Source: Bacillus amyloliquefaciens DSM 7 = ATCC 23350 (GTDB lineage Bacteria > Bacillota > Bacilli > Bacillales > Bacillaceae). Taken from it: a stretch of DNA of 64,000 nucleotides. The notes under the pieces were generated by a model. It was given only the letters and a program-made list of their open reading frames with translations, was not told where the DNA came from and searched no databases. The position numbers were made by a program, and so were the translations under genes. The DNA lies in the NCBI RefSeq assembly GCF_000196735.1, contig NC_014551.1, forward strand, positions 3,467,001 to 3,531,000, written 5' to 3'. Of this stretch, positions 18,433 through 27,180 are shown piece after piece; position 1 is the stretch's first letter; each line of letters opens with the position of its first letter.

Positions 18433-19818
18433 TCAGCGTGTTTTTTCGACACGGAGGAGGATTTGATAAATCCGGCTTTGTTCGGGCAGCTGTGTCACCG
18501 GAAATTGCATCGCCTGCGCCATGCGTGTGATTTCCTGTAAAAACAGCTGCACCCGCTCATCAACGTGAACATACGTATAGGACTGTTTTTTTACGTCAAA
18601 TGTCTCTTCCGGAAAGAGCGTGCGCACCGTCTGCGGCGTAAAAAAACGCAAGTGGGTGCGGTCAAGAATGCCTGCGTCTCTGTATGTCCAGTCACCGAGC
18701 AGAAGCGGGAACAGCGCTTCGGCGTGAGAAATATTCGGAATGCTGCATACGATTGACCCGGCAGGCGATAAATAAGACGAATACGTTTCAATGACACGCC
18801 AAGGATCTTTTAAGTGCTCAAGGATGTCCGCAAAAATGATGCAATCAAAAAAGCCTTCCGGATAAGGCAGCTTCACTTCTTCGACATCTTCTTGCAGAAC
18901 CGCTTCATAGTGCCCTTTTGCCGCTTGCGCCGCCAGCGGGTGCAGTTCTATTCCGTACAGTTCACAGGGCTGCCTGTTTTGAAGTTCCAGTCCCGTAGCT
19001 CCCGCGCCGCAGCCGACATCAAGTATCCGTTTCGCATCCCGGGGAACGAGCTCAGCAATTTCCGGTCTCGGATGGGTAAAGTACGTAAAATCAGTGCCCC
19101 ATTTTTCCGTAAACCGCTGGCGGTTCTCCACATATAATTGATTGATATTGATATCCTGATTAGCCGTAAACGTCGCGTGTCCGTGATGATGCACAAAGGC
19201 ATCGCGGGCGATGTGGAGGCTGTAGCCTTTTTGCAGGGCGCGCAGACATAGGTCATCATCTTCAAAAGAACCGTATCCGAATTGTTCATCGAACGGGCCG
19301 ATGTCTTCCATGACGCTTTTTTTCACCAGCAGGCAGAAGCCGACAAGACGGAACACCCGCTTCGTGTTATGCTTTTCCCTTTCACAATAAGCTTCTGCGA
19401 ATGACTCCAGCTCATCCAGCGATTGATACGCGTCATGGATCATCTGATCACCGCTGACATAGTTGCTGACGGGCCCGACCATACCGGTTTTTTCAGATTG
19501 ATACAGCACTCTCAGCATGGCGCTGAGCCAATTTTTGGTGACTATCGTATCGTTGTTCAGAAACAGCAGATTGTCCCCCTCAGCCGCTTCGATTCCTTGG
19601 TTGCAGCCCTTGGCGAAACCGAGATTTTTTTCATTTAGAATGACTTTGACGTCAGGAAGGCTTGATATGTAGTCTCTTGTTCCGTCTGATGAACCGTTAT
19701 CAACTATAATCAGTTCTATCTCTTCTTTGTCGGTGTATTGATCAATGCTGGCCAGACATTTTTTCGTCAGTTCCAGCTCATTATATGTAAGGATAATAAT
19801 GCTCGTTTTCACCGGCAT
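18433..19818 (-). CDS. Glycosyltransferase family 2 - SAM methyltransferase fusion
   Basis: A 461-residue bifunctional protein. Residues 1 to about 255 are a GT2 domain with SIIILTYNE at the N-terminus, the nucleotide-sugar motif FLNNDT near residue 87 and EDDDLCLRA further on. From about residue 265 there is a class I methyltransferase with motif I LDVGCGAGATG and ADILEHLKDPW. Such fusions are found in sugar-polymer and spore-surface glycan synthesis. It is not at this position in B. subtilis 168 as far as I recall. It ends four bases from the gerBC frame (convergent) and has no operon partner. Substrate and product are unknown. The ATG is close to its GGCGGGG site, so GTG at 19812 is an alternative start. 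Confidence 0.88.
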   Translation of the reverse strand: MPVKTSIIILTYNELELTKKCLASIDQYTDKEEIELIIVDNGSSDGTRDYISSLPDVKVILNEKNLGFAKGCNQGIEAAEGDNLLFLNNDTIVTKNWLSAMLRVLYQSEKTGMVGPVSNYVSGDQMIHDAYQSLDELESFAEAYCEREKHNTKRVFRLVGFCLLVKKSVMEDIGPFDEQFGYGSFEDDDLCLRALQKGYSLHIARDAFVHHHGHATFTANQDININQLYVENRQRFTEKWGTDFTYFTHPRPEIAELVPRDAKRILDVGCGAGATGLELQNRQPCELYGIELHPLAAQAAKGHYEAVLQEDVEEVKLPYPEGFFDCIIFADILEHLKDPWRVIETYSSYLSPAGSIVCSIPNISHAEALFPLLLGDWTYRDAGILDRTHLRFFTPQTVRTLFPEETFDVKKQSYTYVHVDERVQLFLQEITRMAQAMQFPVTQLPEQSRIYQILLRVEKTR

Positions 19819-19937
19819 CCCCGCCTTTATCGTGACTTTATACTAACGTATGACATATTCCTGTCATTTATGTGGCCGGGCGGCACGCATCAGTTTTAAG
19901 GGGCCGGTGTATCACCGCCCCCTCTTATACCGGACTA

Positions 19938-21320
19938 TTAAGGATGAACTGTCTGCTGTTTTGACTCTGACTCTGATTCCGAGCCGCCGTTACGGCTTCG
20001 CAGATCCTGTTCGATTTCTTCGAGGCTTTTCCCCTTTGTCTCGGTCACTTTAAACCGGACGAACAGGAATGCCAGTATCCCGATCACGGCATATATGAGA
20101 AATAAATAGCTGATTCCGACGGCCTCCATTAACATCGGAAAGGTTAATGAGACAAGCAATGTTCCGGCATGCAGCACCAAAGTCGAGACACCCGTCCCGA
20201 TACCGCGGACATGCAGCGGGAATAATTCCGGAAGCATAACCCACACGACAGGTCCCCAGCTGACCGCAAACACGATGATAAACAGGCCTAAACAAATAAC
20301 CGTTGTCCATGATGCGGCTGCTGAATCTTCAAAGAAAAGATTGACCGCGGCCAATACGAGCAGACTGATGACCATGCCCGCATTTCCGGCCAGCAACAGC
20401 GGCTTCCGCCCGATTTTATCAATAACTTTGATAGCCATAAGCGTCATAATAACATTGACGGCACCGATTCCGACCGTTCCCAATATAGACGCAGAATTGC
20501 CGAACCCGACACTGGTAAATGTTTTCGGAGCATAATAGATAATTGTATTTGTCCCGATGAATTGCTGCAAAAAGGCAAGTCCGAGGCCGGCAATCAGCGC
20601 GGGTCTCACCCACGGCTCAAATAATTCTTTCAAACCGCCTTCGTTTTCCTTTTCCGCCTCTTTCATCTGATCAATCTCGTCATCAATATTCTTCGTTCCC
20701 CGCAATGACGAAAGAATTTCTCTTGCTTTATCTTCTTTACCGATCGTAAACAGCCAGCGCGGGCTTTCTGGCATGAATAAGATTCCGATCAGCAGAATGA
20801 CTGACGGCACAACCGCAAGACCAAGCATCCAGCGCCAAGCGCCTGAATCGGCAAATATATAATTCACGATATACGAAACGAGGATTCCGACCGTAATCAT
20901 CAGCTGATTCAGCGAAGAAAGCGCGCCCCGTTTATGCTTCGGAGCCAGCTCCGATAAGTAAAGCGGAACGATCGTTGTAGATGTTCCGACAGCCAGTCCG
21001 AGAATGATCCGGAAAAGAACCATTACCTGTGTATTCGGTGCAAATGCGACTCCTAATCCGCCTATACAAAACAGCAGCGCCGCCCCCATGATGGCTTTCC
21101 GCCTGCCGAACCGGTCAGTCAGCTTGCCGGCGAATCCCGAGCCGAGAATCGCCCCCGCCAATAACGAACTGACGACAAGGCCTTCTGTGAAGGCGTTCAG
21201 CCCCAGTTCTTTTTTCATAAATAAAATAGCCCCGGAAATGACTCCGGTATCATATCCGTATAAAGCGCCGCCGAGGGCGCCGAAAAAATAGAGCCATTTA
21301 TTCGAGTGTATGCTTTTCAT
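19938..21320 (-). CDS. ywtG: Sugar:proton symporter YwtG (MFS)
   Basis: Twelve-helix major facilitator of the sugar porter family, close to YwtG/CsbC of B. subtilis, for import of an unidentified pentose, hexose or inositol. The 460 residues show the family marks: GYDTGVISGA in helix 1, DRFGRRKA after helix 2, PESPRWLF before the central loop and PETKG-like VTETKGKSLEEIE at the end. The short C-terminus is Ser/Glu-rich. It is transcribed away from tagT, with a 303-base gap between them. I see no clear operator in that gap; it holds only AT-rich promoter-like stretches that I cannot assign. Confidence 0.9.
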   Translation of the reverse strand: MKSIHSNKWLYFFGALGGALYGYDTGVISGAILFMKKELGLNAFTEGLVVSSLLAGAILGSGFAGKLTDRFGRRKAIMGAALLFCIGGLGVAFAPNTQVMVLFRIILGLAVGTSTTIVPLYLSELAPKHKRGALSSLNQLMITVGILVSYIVNYIFADSGAWRWMLGLAVVPSVILLIGILFMPESPRWLFTIGKEDKAREILSSLRGTKNIDDEIDQMKEAEKENEGGLKELFEPWVRPALIAGLGLAFLQQFIGTNTIIYYAPKTFTSVGFGNSASILGTVGIGAVNVIMTLMAIKVIDKIGRKPLLLAGNAGMVISLLVLAAVNLFFEDSAAASWTTVICLGLFIIVFAVSWGPVVWVMLPELFPLHVRGIGTGVSTLVLHAGTLLVSLTFPMLMEAVGISYLFLIYAVIGILAFLFVRFKVTETKGKSLEEIEQDLRSRNGGSESESESKQQTVHP

Positions 21321-21623
21321 GTTAGATTGACTCCCCTCATCCTGCGCTGTATCCGCGCGGAATTGTTCTACTGCTTCTTTTGCCTGTTTCCGACTGTTTC
21401 AAACCTTCGCATTGTTAACATCCATTATTTTACTGATTATTTTTTACAAAGCGACGAAACATTTCCCGGTTCCTGCCGTCCAATATAATGTGAACCTGAT
21501 GCAAAAATAACAGTAGATGTTGTCGAAATAGAGAGAAAGATTTGGAATTTTCTCATTTGCAGAGTTGTTCCAAGTCAACAATTATGGTACGCTTCACAAA
21601 GAATAGAAACGAGAGGTAATGAT

Positions 21624-22610
21624 ATGGAAGAACGATCTCAACGCAGAAAAAAGAAAAGACGCCTCAGAAAATGGGTGAAATTTGTACTGGTTTTTGCCGC
21701 TTTCTTATTGGTGATCGCCGGTTCCGTCGGCACCTACGCATTTGTGAAACTGAATAGTGCGACCAAAGAAGCGCACGTCAGCCTTGACCGCGGCGACCAG
21801 TCCGTGAAACGGATCAAAGAGTTTGATCCGAAGAAGGATTCTTTCACCGTATTGCTTTTAGGAATAGACGCCCGTGACAATAAGGGCGAATCAGTAGATG
21901 ACGCAAGAAGTGACGCCAACGTGCTCGTCACCTTCAACCGGAAAAAGAAAACAGCGACAATGCTCAGCATCCCGCGGGATTCCTATGTCAATATCCCGGG
22001 ACACGGCTATGACAAATTCGCGCACGCACATGCTTACGGCGGTTATAATTTAACTTATAAAACAGTAGAAAACATGCTTGATATTCCGGTAGATTATGTG
22101 GTTGAGAGCAACTTTAACGCATTCCGGGATGTCGTCAATGAATTGAACGGCGTTACGGTAAATGTGAAAAGCCAGAAAATTGCCGATCGTATTAAAGTCG
22201 ATACAAAAGGAAAAGTCGTGCTGAAGCCGGGCGTTCAGACGCTTGACGGCGAGCAGGCATTGGCTTATGTAAGAACACGCAAAGCGGACACCGATCTGAT
22301 GCGGGGACAAAGACAGATGGAAGTGCTGAGCGCCATTATTAACAAATCTAAATCGTTAAGCTCGATCCCTTCTTATGACGATATCGTCGACAGCTTAGGG
22401 AAAAACTTAAAAATGAACTTATCTCTTAATGATGCCATCGGCCTGTTTCCGTTTATCACATCGCTGAAAAAAGTGGATTCTTTGCAGCTGACAGGTTCAG
22501 ACAGCTATATTTACACTCCTCAGTACGGCAAAAATATTTATTACTTCAAGCTGAATGAGGAGAAGCTTCAAGAAGTGAAAGCGACATTAAAAAAAGATTT
22601 AGACGAGTAA
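21624..22610 (+). CDS. tagT: LCP family wall teichoic acid ligase TagT (YwtF)
   Basis: Transfers wall teichoic acid from its lipid carrier to peptidoglycan on the outer face of the membrane, together with TagU and TagV in B. subtilis. The 328 residues have a basic cytoplasmic N-terminus (RRKKKRRLRK), one membrane anchor at about 20-40 and the LytR-CpsA-Psr domain. Motifs include LLLGIDARD, RSDANVLVTF, SIPRDSYVN and AYVRTRKADTDLMRGQRQ, whose Asp and Arg residues bind the pyrophosphate. GAGAGGTAATGAT precedes the ATG. The neighbours differ in function, but the tag genes 10 kb away supply its substrate. Confidence 0.95.
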   Translation: MEERSQRRKKKRRLRKWVKFVLVFAAFLLVIAGSVGTYAFVKLNSATKEAHVSLDRGDQSVKRIKEFDPKKDSFTVLLLGIDARDNKGESVDDARSDANVLVTFNRKKKTATMLSIPRDSYVNIPGHGYDKFAHAHAYGGYNLTYKTVENMLDIPVDYVVESNFNAFRDVVNELNGVTVNVKSQKIADRIKVDTKGKVVLKPGVQTLDGEQALAYVRTRKADTDLMRGQRQMEVLSAIINKSKSLSSIPSYDDIVDSLGKNLKMNLSLNDAIGLFPFITSLKKVDSLQLTGSDSYIYTPQYGKNIYYFKLNEEKLQEVKATLKKDLDE

Positions 22611-22617
22611 GATGTCA

Positions 22618-22648
22618 CGGCGGGGTTTCAGCAAACCCCGCCGTTTTT
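22618..22648 (+). terminator. Terminator of tagT
   Basis: Very GC-rich 11-base-pair stem (CGGCGGGGTTT with complement, four-base loop) followed by five Ts. Confidence 0.9.
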
Positions 22649-22768
22649 CTGTTGAAAAAAAGGACATGAAGGTATAGCCTTTTAACTGACGGCTTTCTGT
22701 GCTGATTTCACAAAAAGCTGAACATACTACATGAAGCAGCTTTATTTTTAAGGAGGGCATCCATACAT

Positions 22769-23626
22769 ATGAAATTGATAGCCATTGACTTAGACGGCAC
22801 ATTACTGAACTCGGAAAGTGTGATTTCTCCGGAAAACAGAGCGGCTTTACAAAGAGCGGATGAATCGGGCATTCTTGTGGCCATCTGTACGGGCAGAGCC
22901 ACTTTTGACGTTAAGGCGCTCTTAAAAGATTTGGATATTCCGATCATTGCGGCAAACGGCGGGACAGTTCACGACAAAGGATACCGCCTCATCAGCCGGT
23001 TCTTAATGGATCAGCAGGCCGGTAAGGATATCGCCGCTTATTTAACGGGAAACGATATTTACTTTGAGGTTTATACGGATGATCATCTCTTGTCTCCGTT
23101 TGACGGCGAGTCCAAACTGCAGGCGGAACTGGACATTCTGAAAAGCGCCAATCCTGAGGAAGATATTCAGACATTGTGGGAGGGCGCAAAGACGCAGTTC
23201 AAACAATTCGGCATTAAACCCGTGCAGGATATACAGGCGATTTTTGACGGAGACGAACATATTTACAAGCTCCTTTGTTTCTCTTTTGATATGGAAAAAC
23301 TGAAAAACGCCAAAGAAGAAATTACACATCACCCGAAATTATCCCAGACTTCTTCCGGAAAACACATTATCGAAATCCTCCCTGCCGGTTCCGGAAAGGG
23401 ACGGGCTCTGAGGGAGCTTGCTTCACTGTACGGAATAGAAAAACAGGATATTTACGCCATCGGCGACAGCCCGAATGACTTCTCCATGTTTGAAGCGGCC
23501 GGAAACCGCATCGCCATGGGCAATGCGATTGATGAACTGAAAGAAAAAAGCACATATATTACAAAAAGCAATGATGAAAACGGTGTTGCCTATTTCATCA
23601 ACCGGCTTCTCGACAATGAACAATAA
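22769..23626 (+). CDS. ywtE: HAD phosphatase, Cof type (YwtE)
   Basis: Cytoplasmic haloacid-dehalogenase-type phosphatase of the Cof/YcsE subfamily. In B. subtilis, YwtE is one of several such enzymes able to dephosphorylate the riboflavin precursor 5-amino-6-(5-phosphoribitylamino)uracil. The 285 residues show motif I DLDGTLLNS (nucleophile Asp in the first ten residues), motif II CTGR, the Lys of motif III and motif IV IGDSPNDFSM, with a large C2 cap between. ATG at 22769 follows AAGGAGGG. It is followed by its own hairpin terminator. Confidence 0.9.
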   Translation: MKLIAIDLDGTLLNSESVISPENRAALQRADESGILVAICTGRATFDVKALLKDLDIPIIAANGGTVHDKGYRLISRFLMDQQAGKDIAAYLTGNDIYFEVYTDDHLLSPFDGESKLQAELDILKSANPEEDIQTLWEGAKTQFKQFGIKPVQDIQAIFDGDEHIYKLLCFSFDMEKLKNAKEEITHHPKLSQTSSGKHIIEILPAGSGKGRALRELASLYGIEKQDIYAIGDSPNDFSMFEAAGNRIAMGNAIDELKEKSTYITKSNDENGVAYFINRLLDNEQ

Positions 23627-23640
23627 AAAATCTGTCCGGC

Positions 23641-23670
23641 AAAAGCCAGGTCTTCCACGACCTGGCTTTT
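23641..23670 (+). terminator. Terminator of ywtE
   Basis: Perfect 12-base-pair stem AAAAGCCAGGTC with its complement around TTCCAC. The T run is short (four Ts within the stem), so some readthrough into the next gene is possible. Confidence 0.75.
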
Positions 23671-23692
23671 CATGTTTCCAAAAAGGAGTTTC

Positions 23693-24421
23693 ATGATGTC
23701 GAATGCAATCGCTATTATTGGATTTTCAGCTTTTCTCTTCGCACTTGGATACGGAATATTCCATCTCATATGCAAAGCAGTAAAAAAAGAAAAACGTTTT
23801 TCAAAAAAGCTGTTTTGGCCCCTTCTCATCGGCGGGTTTATCCTGTTCTTAATCGGAGGCTCCTCGGCAGAGCCGGACACAGCGGCCGTGAAAGCGGAGG
23901 AGAAATACAGCACCCTTGATACGGCTAATCAAAAATTGACGAAGGAACATCAGGCGCTTGAGAAAAAATATGAAAGCATCAGCGCCGCGGCCGAAAAGGA
24001 AAAATCCGAGGCCGAAGCAGGCAATGAAGAAAAACTCAGCAAACTCAGCAAAGAAATAAATGAGCTGAAAAAAACAAACAAATCACTCAAACAAGACAAT
24101 GAGAAATTAAAAGATTCACAAAAGAAACTCGAAAAGGCCGCTGAAACGCTTCAGTCAGAAAATAAAACATTAAAGCGGCAAAAGGAAGAAACAAAAACAG
24201 CCGGAAACGCTGAATCGGCGCAAAACACAGCCTCTTCCTCCGGCGGGCATGCAGAAACGAAGGCAGCCGACACCTCACAGGGATGCAACATTAAAGGCAG
24301 CCGAAACGGCATTTATCACACGCCGGGAAGTACATACTACGATCGGACGACAGATCCAGTAGAAATGTTCTGTTCTGTAGAGGAAGCGGAAGCGGCGGGA
24401 TTCAGAGCGCCGAAACGGTAA
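23693..24421 (+). CDS. Membrane protein with coiled coil and C-terminal sunset-type motif
   Basis: About 242 residues. Two hydrophobic segments lie in the first 60 residues with a basic loop between them. A long Lys/Glu-rich coiled coil (roughly 75-175) follows, then a low-complexity Ala/Ser linker and a final ~45-residue module starting CNIKGS and ending [17 protein letters not shown]. That tail is the small Cys-containing domain often called sunset or Ada-like, found at the end of many Bacillus surface and nuclease proteins. Function unknown; the coiled coil would be cytoplasmic or outside depending on topology. ATG 23693 (or 23696) has an AAAAAGGAG site; the ATG at 23672 has none. It is convergent with pgdS. 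I do not recall it at this site in 168. Confidence 0.8.
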   Translation: MMSNAIAIIGFSAFLFALGYGIFHLICKAVKKEKRFSKKLFWPLLIGGFILFLIGGSSAEPDTAAVKAEEKYSTLDTANQKLTKEHQALEKKYESISAAAEKEKSEAEAGNEEKLSKLSKEINELKKTNKSLKQDNEKLKDSQKKLEKAAETLQSENKTLKRQKEETKTAGNAESAQNTASSSGGHAETKAADTSQGCNIKGSRNGIYHTPGSTYYDRTTDPVEMFCSVEEAEAAGFRAPKR

Positions 24422-24425
24422 ATAG

Positions 24426-24462
24426 AAAAAGACGTCAGAGATACTCTCTGACGTCTTTTTTT
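24426..24462. terminator. Bidirectional terminator
   Basis: A 16-base-pair stem (AAAAAGACGTCAGAGA with complement) around a three-base loop, flanked by A and T runs. It serves both the sunset-type gene and the convergent pgdS. Confidence 0.9.
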
Positions 24463-25696
24463 ACGGAATCCGGATGCTGCCCGCATACTTGTCCTTCCAA
24501 TAAGCGCTCGTATTCATATTTGTTATGGTCACGCCTGCGGACAGAGTGACATGAATAACTTGTCCGTTCCCGATATAAATGGCCGGGTTCAGGCTTTCCG
24601 CTTTAAAAAAGACCAGATCGCCCGGCTTCAAATCCTGTTTACTGACCGGAGCGCCCGCCTGCATCTGCTTCTCCGCGTAACGCGGCAGGCTGATTCCTTT
24701 CGCTTTTTGATAGACGTATTGAACAAATCCCGCCGTATCAAAGCCGGTTTCCGGTGAAGCGCCGCCTTTCAGATAAGAAATTCCGATATAATCAGCTGCT
24801 GTTGACACAACGGGATTATCTTTGGAAATGGCCAGATTGCTGAATCGGCGCACCCCTGTATAATGTTTTTTCCAATAATCTTCCGACAAGTAGGAAATGG
24901 TGACTTTTGCAGAGCGGCTCGCTTGGATGAATCTTCCCTCTCCCGCATAAATGCCCGCATGGGAAATTCCTTTTTTATACGTATCACTGAAATAAATCAC
25001 GTCCCCGGGCTTTATGCTGCTCAGTTTTATTTTCTCACCGACCAGCCACTGCTGTTCCGCAGATCTCGGCAGGTAAATGTGAAGCTTGTTTTCAAAAACA
25101 TATTGGACAAGCCCTGAACAGTCGAATCCCTCTTCAGGTGTGCTTCCGCCGAATACATACGGAATGTCGAGATAACGGGCGGCCTCCTGAACGATCGGAT
25201 TATCAGCCAGCTCCGGATCTTTTGTAATCCGCTTTGCGCCAAGATATAAATTCATCCAATAATTGCTTTTTTGAAAGCTTGTGACGGTTACGCCTTCTGA
25301 CGGAGAACTGTGTATCATCTCTCCATTTCCGATATAAAGGCCGTCTTGGACGGGCGCGGTTTGTAATGAATCCGACTTTTTGAAAAAAACAATATCCCCC
25401 GGTAAAAGCTCATTTTCTTTGACGGCAGCTCCGACTTTCCATTGATCACTGACCGTTCTCGGCAGATGGATGTTCTGCCTGCTGAAAAGATACTGTATCA
25501 ATCCGGACGGATCAAAACCGTCCTTAGGCTCGTCGCCTCCGTAAACATATTTATTTCCGACAAGTTTTTGCGCGTCTGAAACCATCAGGGCAGAAACTTG
25601 AGAATCCGCTTCAGCAATTTCCGTTCTCGTTACTGCAGGTGCCACAAGACAAATCATAAGGCCGGCAAGGATGTACTTCCTCCAGCTTGTGAGCAT
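24461..25696 (-). CDS. pgdS: Gamma-DL-glutamyl hydrolase PgdS
   Basis: Secreted endopeptidase that depolymerises the poly-gamma-glutamate made by the upstream pgs genes. The 411 residues consist of a signal peptide (cleavage near ADS, about residue 32) and three NlpC/P60-type domains. Only the middle one keeps the catalytic Cys motif (FDCSGLVQYVF). The first reads FDPSGLIQYLF and the third FDTAGFVQYVY, so they are likely binding or degenerate domains. Each still has the later HS/H-like block (MIHSSPS, GISHAGIYAG, VIHVTLS). It is transcribed in the same direction as pgsBCAE but has its own SigD-type promoter and a terminator in front. Confidence 0.95.
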   Translation of the reverse strand: MLTSWRKYILAGLMICLVAPAVTRTEIAEADSQVSALMVSDAQKLVGNKYVYGGDEPKDGFDPSGLIQYLFSRQNIHLPRTVSDQWKVGAAVKENELLPGDIVFFKKSDSLQTAPVQDGLYIGNGEMIHSSPSEGVTVTSFQKSNYWMNLYLGAKRITKDPELADNPIVQEAARYLDIPYVFGGSTPEEGFDCSGLVQYVFENKLHIYLPRSAEQQWLVGEKIKLSSIKPGDVIYFSDTYKKGISHAGIYAGEGRFIQASRSAKVTISYLSEDYWKKHYTGVRRFSNLAISKDNPVVSTAADYIGISYLKGGASPETGFDTAGFVQYVYQKAKGISLPRYAEKQMQAGAPVSKQDLKPGDLVFFKAESLNPAIYIGNGQVIHVTLSAGVTITNMNTSAYWKDKYAGSIRIP

Positions 25697-25732
25697 GTTT
25701 TCTGTTCACTCTCCTTATTTTTACTAGTTCTT

Positions 25733-25759
25733 ACATCGGTAACTTTAAGTAAATGTTTA
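25733..25759 (-). promoter_or_regulatory. SigD promoter of pgdS
   Basis: On the minus strand TAAA (25759-25756), exactly 15 bases, ACCGATGT (25740-25733), a good match to TAAA-N15-GCCGATAT. pgdS of B. subtilis is SigD-dependent. It lies just downstream of the pgs operon terminator. Confidence 0.8.
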
Positions 25760-25769
25760 GGAGAGCATA

Positions 25770-25800
25770 AAAAAAGAATGCCCGATACGGGCATTCTTTA
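25770..25800 (-). terminator. Terminator of the pgs operon
   Basis: Stem AAAGAATGCCCG with complement and three-base loop, followed by seven Ts on the minus strand, between pgsE and pgdS. Confidence 0.9.
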
Positions 25801-25844
25801 CTGGATTCGGTACAAAAAATATGCCGGCAAGCGGAAGCATGCGC

Positions 25845-26006
25845 TTATTTTGCGCCCGCTGTGTCCTCCTGCTGAATTTTTTGCATTTCTGTGTCAATTT
25901 TTTGTTTTTCCTGATCTGTGAGCTGATCATTGAATTTAAAAGCTGACATAAACATAAATACCATAATGATTGCGGCAAACGGCCATCCTGCTTTAATGAT
26001 TTTCAT
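25845..26006 (-). CDS. pgsE: Small poly-gamma-glutamate synthase subunit PgsE (CapE-like)
   Basis: A 53-residue protein starting MKIIKAGWPF with one membrane segment (about 8-24) and a charged, Gln-rich tail ending DTAGAK. It corresponds to YwtC/PgsE (55 residues) of B. subtilis, the small accessory membrane subunit of the polyglutamate synthase. It follows pgsA by seven bases, so it is the last gene of the pgsBCAE operon. A site resembling GGAGTG lies upstream, inside the end of pgsA. Its role is auxiliary: polymer is made without it in some conditions. Confidence 0.88.
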   Translation of the reverse strand: MKIIKAGWPFAAIIMVFMFMSAFKFNDQLTDQEKQKIDTEMQKIQQEDTAGAK

Positions 26007-26013
26007 TTGTTTT

Positions 26014-27162
26014 TCACTCCGCTTTCTTTTTTAAAATATCGCTGTGATCCACATCAAACGTTAACTTTCCGTCCTTGACGCTCCACTTGAAATTCGATTC
26101 TTTCGTCAGTTCACGTATGATTGTTTTATGGTTAATGCTGCCTTTTTTAACCGGCGCAGGCGTTGCTTCGTGAATGTTCATCGGTGTGACTTCAAAGCGT
26201 CCCGTGCCGTTTTTCTGAAGGTGATATTGAACAAGCGCCGTGTCTCTCGTTCTTGTCCATCCCTGGTCAAATACGAAGTTGCCCAGGCTGTAGAAAATAA
26301 CGGTGCCGTGGTACATTTCGATCGGTTCAAGCACGTGCGGATGGTGTCCGACGATAATATCCGCTCCGGCATCTGACATTGCTCTTGCCAATTGGCGCTG
26401 TCTGTCATTCGGATCATTATCGTATTCCTGTCCCCAGTGTGTTTGAACAATGACGAGGTCTGCATTCTTTTTGGCTTTAGAGATCATTGGAATAAACAGC
26501 TCAGGATCGGCCGGAAGCACACCCGGCGCATTCCGTTTAGCTGCAAAGCCTTTTCCGGAAACATCTGTGAATCCTAACGTTGCGATTTTGACTCCGTTTA
26601 CATCTTGATATGAAATGTTCTCCTCGGCTTCTTTAAGCGTCAGGCCTGCACCGACAAGTTCAAGGTTCTGCTTTGAAAATTCTTCAACCGTATCCCGCAT
26701 TCCTTGAGGGCCGTAATCCATCGCATGGTTGTTGGCTGCCGTCAAAACGGTGAAATTCATGTCCTTCAATACTTTTACGGCATCTTTGTTTGACTGAAGG
26801 TGGATATTTTTTTCTGCTTCTTTGTAGTTCTTTTTATATGTTACCGGGTTTTCAAAGTTCCCCGACACATAATCGGATGCTTCGAAGAATGGCTTTGCGT
26901 AGCGGAAGACGCTTTCCGTTCCGTTATGCTTTGTCACTTTCTCCACATTCCGGCCCATCATAATATCTCCGACGAATGAGGCTGACACAAGGTCATCGGC
27001 ATTTCTTTTCACACTCGGCGTCTCCGCCTTCCCTGTCAGGATGCAGACGAACATCAGGCAAAAGACGATCGGCAGTGCGATAAAAACGTGAAGATTAGTC
27101 TTCTTTTTCTGCTGTTTGGTCAGCTTCAGCAGTTTTTCTTGAAAGGTTAATTGTTTTTTCAT
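26014..27162 (-). CDS. pgsA: Poly-gamma-glutamate synthase subunit PgsA (CapA)
   Basis: Membrane-anchored subunit needed for polymer elongation and export. The 382 residues from ATG 27162 match PgsA (380 in 168). After a basic N-terminus and one membrane anchor (about 24-43) comes an extracellular CapA domain with a metallophosphatase-like fold. Motifs are FVGDIMMGR, NNHAMDYG and GHHPHVLEPIE. The start has a weak AAGGTGTG site and lies 18 bases from pgsC; four extra in-frame residues upstream are unlikely to be used. Confidence 0.95.
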   Translation of the reverse strand: MKKQLTFQEKLLKLTKQQKKKTNLHVFIALPIVFCLMFVCILTGKAETPSVKRNADDLVSASFVGDIMMGRNVEKVTKHNGTESVFRYAKPFFEASDYVSGNFENPVTYKKNYKEAEKNIHLQSNKDAVKVLKDMNFTVLTAANNHAMDYGPQGMRDTVEEFSKQNLELVGAGLTLKEAEENISYQDVNGVKIATLGFTDVSGKGFAAKRNAPGVLPADPELFIPMISKAKKNADLVIVQTHWGQEYDNDPNDRQRQLARAMSDAGADIIVGHHPHVLEPIEMYHGTVIFYSLGNFVFDQGWTRTRDTALVQYHLQKNGTGRFEVTPMNIHEATPAPVKKGSINHKTIIRELTKESNFKWSVKDGKLTFDVDHSDILKKKAE

Positions 27163-27180
27163 CGTTTGACACACCTTACA

